This document shows, in pieces, positions 43,146-50,962 of a stretch of DNA of 50,962 nt. Under the pieces are notes generated by a model. It was not told where the DNA came from, did not search any database, and was given only the letters and a program-made list of their open reading frames with translations. A program made the translations under genes and the position numbers. Source of the stretch: Gorillibacterium massiliense (GTDB lineage: Bacteria > Bacillota > Bacilli > Paenibacillales > NBRC-103111); NCBI RefSeq assembly GCF_000455485.1, contig NZ_CBQR020000041.1, forward strand, positions 1 through 50,962, given 5' to 3'. Position 1 is the first letter of the stretch. The number at the start of each line of letters is the position of its first letter.

Positions 43146-45240
43146 GAGGATCGGTTTTCTTTACGACTTTCTTCCACGACTTGATTCTCGCTGCCTCGAA
43201 TTGGCTGCGGAATGAAGTCGTTTTAATTTCTGGACGGGTGAAGCTTCCGTTTGCTTGAAGATGGCGCGCTTTCGCCGAATCCTTCAAATGGAGCTTTAAA
43301 ATATTGAAAAGGGTGTCCCGGGTATGCGTATTGCGTACAGGACACATGACTTCCACCCGGCGAGTCAAATTCCGCGTCATCCAATCGGCGCTGGACAAAT
43401 AAGCCTCGGGCGCGCCACCGTTTTCAAAATAAAATAATCGAGAATGTTCCAAAAACCGGTCGATGATGCTGCGCACCGTTATCGTCTCGCTGAGTCCTGG
43501 TACTCCCGGACGCAAACAACAGACCCCACGGATAATCAAATCGATTTTCACCCCGGCCTGGGAAGCCTCGTAGAGATGATCGATTATCTCCTGATTGGAA
43601 AGGGAATTCACTTTGGCAATAATTCTTGCCGGTTTTCCCTGCCGAGCATTGAGCGTTTCCCTCATAATGAGGTGAGCCAGCTCTTCCGAGAGGTAGGTCG
43701 GGGCTGCAATCAGCTGATTCATTTTTGGCGCTGACGAATAACCGGTTATTTCATTAAAAAGGGACGATACGTCCTCTCCGATTTCTGCATCGGATGTAAA
43801 CAAGCCGACGTCTGTATAGAGGCGAGCTGTATTTTCGTTATAGTTCCCGGTGCCAACGTGCATGTACCGGCGCAATCCTTCTTCCTCTTGGCGAATAATC
43901 TGGGTGACCTTGGCGTGTGTTTTCAATCCGACCAACCCATAAACCACGTGGCAGCCGGCTTTTTCCAACCGCTTCGCCCATGCGATATTGCGTTCCTCGT
44001 CGAAGCGGGCTTTCAGTTCCAAGGCAACTGTAACCTGCTTGCCGTCTTCCGCAGCTCTTTCCAGCGCCCGTACGAGCAAGGAGTTGCCGCTCACCCGGTA
44101 CAGAGTGATTTTGATGGCGAGTACATACGGATCTTCCGCCGCTTCGATAACAAAGTCATTGACGGCTTCGAAGGACTCGTAGGGATGATAAAGCAAGACA
44201 TCCTGTCTGCGGATGACGTCAAACATGGAATCCTCTTCGAGAAACTCTTGCGGATAAGCCGGTTGAACCTCCGGGTATTTCAATGGCGCGTTGTCATGAA
44301 TGAGATCGGGCAGCTTGGTCAAGCATCCGAGATCAAGTGGGCCCTCAATTTCAAAGACAGACCCGGATATTTCAAACTCTTCGATCAGCTGCTCCAAAGC
44401 GTAGGGATGAATGCCTTTTTCCACTTCGAGTCTGACAGGCGTTCCCCATCTTCTCCGGCGCACTTCTTTTTCAATTTCCTCCAGCAGATCCTCTGCCGCC
44501 CTTTCGTCCAGGGTCAAGTCAGAATTGCGGGTAAGCCGGAAGGCGTGAACGGATACCGGTGTATAGCCGTTGAACAAAGTGACGATATGTTCTTTCATCA
44601 GCTCTTCCAGAAAAATGAAATGCGCTTTCGACGCGCCTCGTGAAGGCACCTGAACGAGCCGGGAAAAATTCGCGGGAACGCGAACAATGGCAAAATGCAA
44701 TTGCGCATCCTCTTTGCCTGCATCCGTATTACGGACCAATACGACTGCCAGATATAGACCGAGGCTGGTGATCAGCGGAAATGGCCGGGCTTGGTCTATC
44801 GCCATGGGCGTCAGCACCGGATAGACGATTTGATGGTAGATCTGGTTGGCCGCTTTTTGCTGAGTCTGAGAAAGCTCGTTGTAGCTATGTATCCGGATGC
44901 CATGCTTGGAAAGCTGGCGTACGATGTCTTTGTACACTTTATACTGCTCGGTCACGAATCCCGTCGTGCGCTTGAAGATTCGCCGCAGAAGACTGGCTGG
45001 CGCGTAACCGGAAAAATCTTTTTTATTGTAGCCGCTCTTTTGCAGGTCCAATAAGCCCGCCACTCGTACGCTCATGAATTCGTCCAAATTCGTTGAAGTG
45101 ATGCCAAGAAACTTCGCTTTCTCCAAGAGAGGCGTTTCCTTGTCCTGGGCTTCTTCTAACACCCGGCGGTTGAATTCAATCCAACTGAGATCCCTGTTGA
45201 TATAGCGGGTTAATTCCTGTAGATTGTCTTCCGTTTTCAT
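43132..45240 (-). CDS. ppk1: Polyphosphate kinase 1
   Basis: This 702-residue PPK1 has the N-terminal RYINRDLSWIEFNRRVL motif, the phospho-His His442 in KTHAKVTQI, and RRYMHVGTGNYNENTA. The C-terminal EHSRLFYFENG segment also fits. It makes polyphosphate from ATP reversibly and is membrane-associated. Its last 14 bases overlap the end of ppx on the other strand. The 216 bases upstream hold no gene. Confidence 0.96.
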   Translation of the reverse strand: MKTEDNLQELTRYINRDLSWIEFNRRVLEEAQDKETPLLEKAKFLGITSTNLDEFMSVRVAGLLDLQKSGYNKKDFSGYAPASLLRRIFKRTTGFVTEQYKVYKDIVRQLSKHGIRIHSYNELSQTQQKAANQIYHQIVYPVLTPMAIDQARPFPLITSLGLYLAVVLVRNTDAGKEDAQLHFAIVRVPANFSRLVQVPSRGASKAHFIFLEELMKEHIVTLFNGYTPVSVHAFRLTRNSDLTLDERAAEDLLEEIEKEVRRRRWGTPVRLEVEKGIHPYALEQLIEEFEISGSVFEIEGPLDLGCLTKLPDLIHDNAPLKYPEVQPAYPQEFLEEDSMFDVIRRQDVLLYHPYESFEAVNDFVIEAAEDPYVLAIKITLYRVSGNSLLVRALERAAEDGKQVTVALELKARFDEERNIAWAKRLEKAGCHVVYGLVGLKTHAKVTQIIRQEEEGLRRYMHVGTGNYNENTARLYTDVGLFTSDAEIGEDVSSLFNEITGYSSAPKMNQLIAAPTYLSEELAHLIMRETLNARQGKPARIIAKVNSLSNQEIIDHLYEASQAGVKIDLIIRGVCCLRPGVPGLSETITVRSIIDRFLEHSRLFYFENGGAPEAYLSSADWMTRNLTRRVEVMCPVRNTHTRDTLFNILKLHLKDSAKARHLQANGSFTRPEIKTTSFRSQFEAARIKSWKKVVKKTDPLSKD

Positions 45241-45456
45241 AACGGCTCCCCGTTTCGGTTTAGCGTCTTCGCATTTTTTTTATAAATTTAGTATGACACG
45301 TAATTGTTAAGCCAATGTTAAAAGCTTTTAAACTTAATAGGGATTATTTGAAAATCTTTACTTTTTTTTATATCTTCAATTTCTTTTCTTACGAGAATGT
45401 GCGAAAATGATAGAAAGCTGGAAAGTTGATTCGAAACTGAGAGAGGATGATCGAAA

Positions 45457-45975
45457 ATGGCAGGCCTCACCCGTGCAATTGTACTTGCTGCAAAGTATCA
45501 TGACGGACAAAAAGACGGTCACCGGGGAAATCAACCTTACCTGTTTCACCCTTTACGTTTGATGATGAATGCCTTATCCGAGGAGGAGCAGATCATTGCG
45601 GTTCTCCACGACACCATAGAAGAGACGGAACTTACTTTGGACAAGCTGAGGGAGGAAGGATTCAGCGAAAAAATCGTTGAAGCCATCGACACTCTCTCTC
45701 GCCGCAAAAAAGAATCCTACGAAGAGTTCATCCGTCGCATTAAACAGAATGCATTGGCTCGCCGCGTAAAAATCCTGGATCTGCAGGACAACATGGCGGC
45801 ATTAAGGATGAAAAAACGGAACGATAAAGAAAAGGAACGGCTGAAGAAATACAGCAATGCGTTGGATGTCTTGTTAGGCTATTCGGACTCCGCCGCCGTC
45901 TCTGCTCCAGCCGATGCTGAGCTAGCTGTTCCATCCGCTGAAGAAGAAGCCGCTGCCGGAAAAGTAACCGCTTAA
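45457..45975 (+). CDS. Stand-alone SpoT/MESH1-type HD-domain hydrolase
   Basis: This 172-residue protein keeps the small-alarmone-hydrolase pattern: QPYLFHPLRLM (His31), AVLHDTIEET (His51, Asp52, Glu55, Glu56) and KILDLQDNM (Asp108, Asp111). In SpoT and MESH1 these bind Mn2+ and cleave ppGpp. The Glu-Asp pair is Glu-Glu here, so activity is not assured. An Ala/Glu-rich tail of about 30 residues follows. There is no synthetase domain. AGAGGATGA precedes the ATG. It lies next to the polyphosphate genes, and a terminator follows. Confidence 0.8.
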   Translation: MAGLTRAIVLAAKYHDGQKDGHRGNQPYLFHPLRLMMNALSEEEQIIAVLHDTIEETELTLDKLREEGFSEKIVEAIDTLSRRKKESYEEFIRRIKQNALARRVKILDLQDNMAALRMKKRNDKEKERLKKYSNALDVLLGYSDSAAVSAPADAELAVPSAEEEAAAGKVTA

Positions 45976-45998
45976 AAACATGGAACGCATGAGTGGAA

Positions 45999-46028
45999 AA
46001 CCTCGGTCCCTTTGCGGCCGGGGTTTTT
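45999..46028 (+). terminator. Rho-independent terminator of the HD-domain gene
   Basis: The stem AACC(T)CGG/CCGGGGTT with G-T pairs is followed by five T on the plus strand. It is imperfect but well placed. Confidence 0.6.
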
Positions 46029-46043
46029 ATTCAATAGAAATGG

Positions 46044-47071
46044 ATGTGCCCAACAACGATGAATGTACTTGCGATATGTCAACAGATTCTAACCAACTAT
46101 CCCATTGAAGCTTGGACGCTGGAGGAAAAAGACGCCGGCTTCAATAATACAACCCGGTTTATTCATACGGCCGGTCAAACTTATGTGCTGCGGGTTTATG
46201 AAAACCATCGGGACGAAAACAAGCTCAGATTCGAGCACTACATTTTGGATGGCTTGTCACAAGCCGACCTTTCGTTCTCCGTTCCGCGAGCCGTTCGTAC
46301 TTTGAATGGAGAAACGTTTACTGTGACTGCCGACGGGAAGTTAGCTGCTTTATTCGTCTATATCCCCGGCGAACGGCCGTCTAGATGCAATCCGGTCACA
46401 TCCGATCGCTAGGCGAAGCCGCCGGAGAATTGACTGCCGCCTTGGCCACTATGAACAAGGAAGACGGGCCGGTCTGCGCCTATCCCCCCTATTATCAGCT
46501 GGAATATCCGGATGATGCGCTATTGGCCGACGTTATACGGAAATGCGAAAAAGAAGCAGTGGGTCATCCTAATCTGCAAGAGGCAGAAAACTTGCTCGCA
46601 GAGCTGAGGAACTTCCTTCCGACTGCCGAAGCCATTAGCAGGCTCCCCCACCAGATCATCCATGGCGATATCAATTTCAGCAATGCGGCAGCCTCCGGCC
46701 ATCGGATTACCGGTATTCTTGACCTCGAATTTGCAACGGTAGATGTAAGGGCAATGGAGCTAGCGGTTTGCTTGGGCGAATTGCTTGCAGACCTAGGCGG
46801 CAATTTGCTGGATGACTTCGAGCGCTTTGTTTGCGGATACGGCAGCAAGATGATGCTGACTCAGGCTGAGACGGATCATCTTCTTGATCTGGTCAAGCTG
46901 AGGAGGTTGGATGTGTTTGTCCATTTTCTTGGACGGTTCTCCGCAGATCTTGATCCCATTGGTGTTTTAGTGGAACAAATGCATCTTTCCACCCAAGTGT
47001 GCCGATTTGTAGAGGATCACCACACAGAGCTTCAAGATATCCTTGATCGTCATCTGCTCGAAACCTGCTGA
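46044..47071 (+). pseudogene. Frameshifted phosphotransferase (aminoglycoside phosphotransferase/Ser-Thr kinase-like fold)
   Basis: The first frame encodes about 110 residues of an APH-fold N-lobe: TRFIHTAGQTYVLRVYENH with the Lys/Arg site and LFVYIPGERP. It ends early. The other frame continues with LGEAAGELTAALATMN, the catalytic loop HQIIHGDINFSN (Asp acts as base) and the metal motif GILDLEFATVD, typical of the APH/fructosamine-kinase group. A one-base loss near 46380 joins them into about 340 residues, the usual size. The natural substrate is unknown. Whether this is a real mutation cannot be judged from one sequence. Confidence 0.82.
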
Positions 47072-47095
47072 TCGTGTGCGCTTCAGAGTAAGGCG

Positions 47096-47842
47096 TTATC
47101 TTGTTTCAGTCGGAGGCGGGTATGCTTCTTCTAACACCTTGCCGATTCCCTCGCGGATAACGAGATCTGCCGAATTGTCATAAGGAGTCGCCGATTTGTT
47201 GATCAATACGAGCGGGTTTCCTCGAAAATATCGGACTAACCCGGCAGCCGGATTCACCGAGAGGGATGTGCCGCCTACAATCAGGACATCTGCCGCTACG
47301 ATGGCTTGAATCGCTTTATCCAATACCGCCATGTTCAAAGTTTCTTCGTACAAGACCACATCTGGCTTTATGACGCCGCCGCATGCCGGGCAGAGCGGTA
47401 TCGTCTCTTCTCTAGCAAGCATCTCGGTGAGGCTAAATGCTTTCCCGCAGCGTATACATCGGTTGCGGTGCACGGAGCCGTGCAGTTCCAACACCTTTTG
47501 GCTGCCTGCCGCCTGATGCAGGCCGTCGATGTTTTGCGTGATGACGGCGGAAAGCCGGCCATCCTGCTCCATCCTTGCCAACGCTCGATGAGCTGCATTG
47601 GGTTTGGCGTCTGGATATATCATTTTCGCTTTATAAAAGGAATAAAATGCTTCGGGATACCGTTCAAAAAAGCTGCGGCTCAGAATTTCTTCCGGCGTGT
47701 ACTGGGATGTATGATCGGCATTATACAATCCGTCTCCGGAGCGGAAGTCGGGAATGCCGCTTTCCGTAGATGTTCCAGCCCCGCCGAAGAAAACGATCCG
47801 TTTCCCGTTTTGCAAAATTTCTCGCAAATCCAACTCTCTCAT
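47096..47842 (-). CDS. NAD-dependent protein deacylase (sirtuin, CobB/SrtN type)
   Basis: This protein of about 248 residues has GGAGTSTESGIPDFRSGDGLY (20-39), TQNIDGLH (102-109), catalytic His121 in ELHGSV and zinc ligands Cys129, Cys132, Cys151, Cys154. It removes acyl groups from lysines using NAD. The start at 47842 has GGAGGG seven bases upstream; the longer frame has no site. It converges with the broken kinase gene and diverges from the DsrE-like gene. Confidence 0.93.
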   Translation of the reverse strand: MRELDLREILQNGKRIVFFGGAGTSTESGIPDFRSGDGLYNADHTSQYTPEEILSRSFFERYPEAFYSFYKAKMIYPDAKPNAAHRALARMEQDGRLSAVITQNIDGLHQAAGSQKVLELHGSVHRNRCIRCGKAFSLTEMLAREETIPLCPACGGVIKPDVVLYEETLNMAVLDKAIQAIVAADVLIVGGTSLSVNPAAGLVRYFRGNPLVLINKSATPYDNSADLVIREGIGKVLEEAYPPPTETR

Positions 47843-47899
47843 CAATACCCTCCATGCTTCTCGATTTGATACCACTCCACTAGATAAGGATGATGCCCG

Positions 47900-48238
47900 A
47901 TGAAGAAAAAAGTGATATTGCTAACAAACGATAAACTTGGAAACGGCGCGCCTGAACTGGGTGAAACGCTTCTGGAAACCTTTTTCGTGCTTCTGAAGCA
48001 GGAAGACGAGCTGCCTGCCGCCGTCTTTTGCCTAAACCGTGGCGTCTTTGCACTGACGGAAAGCTCTCTCGCTTCCTTGCACCTAAAAGAATTGAATGAT
48101 GCTGGCGTTCCGGTCCTTGCCTGCAAAACCTGTATCGAATTCTATGACCTCGGAGATAAGCTCGTCGCCGGTGAAATCTCGACGATGAAGGCATTCGTCA
48201 ACCTTGCTGCCGAACATGAAGTGTTAACGATCGGTTAA
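47900..48238 (+). CDS. DsrE-fold protein (YedF C-terminal domain type)
   Basis: This 112-residue protein matches the DsrE-like half of YedF: ILLTNDKLGNGAPELGETLL, then GVPVLACKTCIEFYDLGDKL with the conserved Cys, and GEISTMKAFVN. YedF itself also has an N-terminal TusA-like domain that is absent here. Members are annotated as selenium or sulfur metabolism accessory proteins; the true function is unproven. AAGGATGATG precedes the ATG. It may share a promoter region with the divergent sirtuin gene. Confidence 0.85.
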   Translation: MKKKVILLTNDKLGNGAPELGETLLETFFVLLKQEDELPAAVFCLNRGVFALTESSLASLHLKELNDAGVPVLACKTCIEFYDLGDKLVAGEISTMKAFVNLAAEHEVLTIG

Positions 48239-48267
48239 CGATGCCCGGAGAAAAGGGGTTATTTTCC

Positions 48268-49346
48268 ATGAACAAACGCTTGTTAGGTGTAAGCGTAACG
48301 GCATTGATCAGCTTATCCGCTATTCTGTCCTCCTGCGGCAGTTTCTCCAGTCCAAAAGCAGCGGAAGTTCTTCCCTCATCTTCTTCTGTCATATCTGTCT
48401 CTTCCGTGCCAAGCGCTGCGCCGGTTCTCGCCGACTCTTTCTTCGCCCTGCTGGAAGTGAATAAAAGGCTATACCGGTACCAAAGCGGGACCGGTGATTT
48501 TAAAGCGATTGGCAACAAAGACGAGGACATGCTGACCATCGGCTTCTCTCCGGACGGCCGCAAACTGCTGTTCCGCTATTTTTCCGGTCCGGCTCAGGAG
48601 CCGGTGATGGGAATCTACTCACCTGATGAAGGCCTAACCCTCGACATTCCCGTGAAAAACCAATACGGGGAGCAATTCATGGATGCCTCTTGGCGGAATA
48701 ACCGTCAGTTTATCGTAGAGGGACACGTCAATCCTTCCGTGGAAGGTTATGTGCTCTACGATGCCGAAACCGGGCAAGAGATCAATTATTGCGGCGGCGA
48801 ATTTTTCCAAGTGCTGGCTGACGAGAGAACAATGTTATTCCAGCTTACACCCCATGTCTTCCCGGAGCCTACGGCGAATGTAGCGGTCATGCTCCCTGAA
48901 GGCAACGAGCGAATTCGTAACCTGTATTCCACTGATAACCCCGACGAAACCATCATCGATGCGAAAATCTCGCCGGATCTCCGCCAGTTCGCGATTTGGA
49001 AACACAATACGGCTGAGAACCGTTCGGTTCTAGCTGTTGCCGATTACGATACAGCTTCCATTAAAGCCGGTCCGTTCACCGGATATGAAATTCCAGCCGA
49101 GGTTGCGGGAAATCTGCTTTTTGATAAAACGAGCTCTTGGCGGTGACTGCCGACACTGTTTACCGTATGCTGGGTAAAGTTTTTGTGAAAGAAAGCGACG
49201 CCATGGCTCCGCCTCCTGCTCCTTCTTATGTCAGTCCGGAGATTCACCCGGATTGGATTGATCAGCTTACCGCTGCGGTAAAAGAACATTTCGGCGATCA
49301 GACTTCATTCACGCCGATCGACTACCGTTCTGAACCATCTACCTGA
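48268..49346 (+). pseudogene. Frameshifted WD40/TolB-like lipoprotein
   Basis: The first frame encodes a lipoprotein of about 290 residues: lipobox ending at Cys23 (ILSSC), a Ser/Val-rich stretch, then beta-propeller-like repeats (IGFSPDGRKLLFRY, DAKISPDLRQFAIWK). It stops at 49146. The same protein resumes in the -1 frame (NELLAVTADTVYRMLG to RSEPST). Loss of one A from a run near 49127 explains it. The start at 48268 is preceded by AAAAGGGG. It follows the DsrE-like gene by 30 bases. Function unknown. Confidence 0.75.
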
Positions 49347-49415
49347 AAAAACCGGCCGTTCTGCTGCAAAAGGGGCATTAATCCCGTCAAGCGCTGAATC
49401 GGCCGGTTGTTTTAT

Positions 49416-49416
<1 letters not shown>
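49345..49416. terminator. Long-loop bidirectional terminator
   Basis: A perfect 9-bp stem AACCGGCCG/CGGCCGGTT (49350-49358 with 49400-49408) with a 41-base loop has T-runs on both sides. It serves the lipoprotein (plus) and ldh (minus). Confidence 0.7.
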
Positions 49417-50462
<1,046 letters not shown>

Positions 50463-50501
50463 TTAACCGCAGGTTTGCCAAAATCTTGATGCGATCATCC
50501 G

Positions 50502-50804
50502 TTAGTGAAGATCCAGATTTGCCGGCCGTACCGACAATTTCCCATCATCCTCTAAAAACAGCCGCAGATTCAGGTTGTTGTTTAGCTTGACGTTGCATAG
50601 CTTCAACTGGTTGTCAGTAATCGCCACAGGTTCATAAGCCTCCGGTGCATCCTCATTATCTTCCATTTCGCTTAATGCCGCAGTCGCCGCCTCATTCGTC
50701 TCCCAAGCCGCAGCGCCATAATACTCCAAATCGTACACATTCCGCATCAGCCGGGTGAACACTTCTCCTGTTGCCCGCTTCCGCAAAATATAGGGCATCT
50801 CCAT
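50502..50804 (-). CDS. Hypothetical acidic protein (100 residues)
   Basis: This small protein has a basic start (MEMPYILRKRATGEVF), an acidic Ala/Glu-rich centre and a repeat of Asn-Leu near the end. The ATG has GGAGG five bases upstream. No signal peptide or membrane helix is present. I do not recognise it. It is flanked by ldh and a hairpin. Confidence 0.65.
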   Translation of the reverse strand: MEMPYILRKRATGEVFTRLMRNVYDLEYYGAAAWETNEAATAALSEMEDNEDAPEAYEPVAITDNQLKLCNVKLNNNLNLRLFLEDDGKLSVRPANLDLH

Positions 50805-50839
50805 CGCTCCCTCCGCTCAATGTGGATAAAACATACAAG

Positions 50840-50868
50840 AAGGCACTGTCCCTTAAGGAAAGTGCCTT
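50840..50868 (-). terminator. Hairpin after the partial gene, weak terminator
   Basis: The stem AAGGCACT/AGTGCCTT (50840-50847 with 50861-50868) is followed on the minus strand only by CTTGTATG, so the T-run is poor. Confidence 0.4.
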
Positions 50869-50882
50869 CCGCGATCTTTCGC

Positions 50883-50962
50883 TTACAGATACGGATTTTC
50901 GTTTTTCGCCTTCAATACGTTCCAGCGGCGTTCCACTTCTTCTTCGAAAGAAGCGTAGGCTT
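50883..50962 (-). CDS. C-terminal end of an unidentified protein
   Basis: The last 25 codons of a minus-strand gene end here (TAA at 50883-50885). The tail reads AYASFEEEVERRWNVLKAKN and then ENPYL, a charged helix with no family signature. The rest lies beyond the window. Confidence 0.55.
   Translation of the reverse strand, partial: AYASFEEEVERRWNVLKAKNENPYL

Noticed and set aside
43858-44643. Plus-strand open frame of 261 codons opposite ppk
   Set aside because: It lies inside ppk on the other strand and reads as a mirror of it; no domain signature is present.

Overview
The window reads as chromosomal DNA of an aerobic, endospore-forming low-to-mid-GC Firmicute, most likely a member of the Paenibacillaceae. 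The reasons are a GerA-type spore germinant receptor operon, lipoteichoic acid synthase and OatA-type enzymes, a c-di-AMP riboswitch before a LysM/CAP wall protein, AGGAGG-type ribosome binding sites with some TTG and GTG starts, and PerR- and PurR-like boxes. No rRNA, tRNA, CRISPR array, phage module or intact transposase was found. The family assignment comes from recognising protein families, not from a search.

Layout. 1-5.1 kb (minus): a pyrimidine/beta-alanine catabolic operon (ABC importer, beta-ureidopropionase-like nitrilase, start of a methylmalonate-semialdehyde dehydrogenase). 5.3-9.5 kb (minus): a four-gene GerA operon in the order A, C, small two-helix protein, B. 9.6-16.7 kb (minus): Mn-dependent pyrophosphatase, flavin monooxygenase, AlkZ-type DNA glycosylase, ferritin with a PerR box, HesB-like protein, a decayed hybrid histidine kinase, an acetyltransferase and thioredoxin reductase. 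16.9-17.9 kb: an AT-rich MarR/acetyltransferase pair. 18.1-19.2 kb (plus): a small membrane protein and a two-domain cyclase. 19.3-27.8 kb (minus): anti-sigma/ECF sigma pair with its own promoter, a membrane protein, an HD-acetyltransferase fusion, OatA-like acyltransferase and LtaS-like synthase. 27.9-31.3 kb: ferredoxin-type aldo/keto reductase and an FAD dehydrogenase, preceded by a purine-class riboswitch and PurR-like boxes, then a divergent MTH1187-type thiamine-binding protein. 31.5-34.5 kb (minus): fhs and the msrA-msrB fusion with a PerR-like box. 34.6-36.7 kb (plus): an acetyltransferase remnant, a zinc-ribbon/PH protein and a frameshifted MFS transporter. 36.8-41.4 kb (minus): CAP/LysM protein, a regulator split at an A8 run, a class V aminotransferase, a DsrE-like protein and a Cys-rich miniprotein. 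41.6-46 kb: ppx and ppk, convergent and overlapping at their ends, then a stand-alone SpoT-type HD protein. 46-50.9 kb: frameshifted aminoglycoside-phosphotransferase-fold kinase, sirtuin, YedF-type DsrE protein, frameshifted lipoprotein, L-lactate dehydrogenase, a hypothetical protein and a partial gene.

Two themes stand out. First, regulation: the leader at about 30.64-30.81 kb folds as a guanine-class aptamer whose P1 and P3 strands are shared with the terminator. That is an ON-switch layout, unusual for a C74 aptamer, and it sits beside PurR-like boxes. Second, gene breakage: at least seven genes carry a nonsense codon, frameshift or internal deletion. Some are single-base changes that could be assembly errors; two are multi-domain losses that look like real decay. 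A 100-bp element occurs twice (341-440 and 31453-31552), each time just 3' of a minus-strand gene, with conserved blocks that suggest a dispersed structured element.
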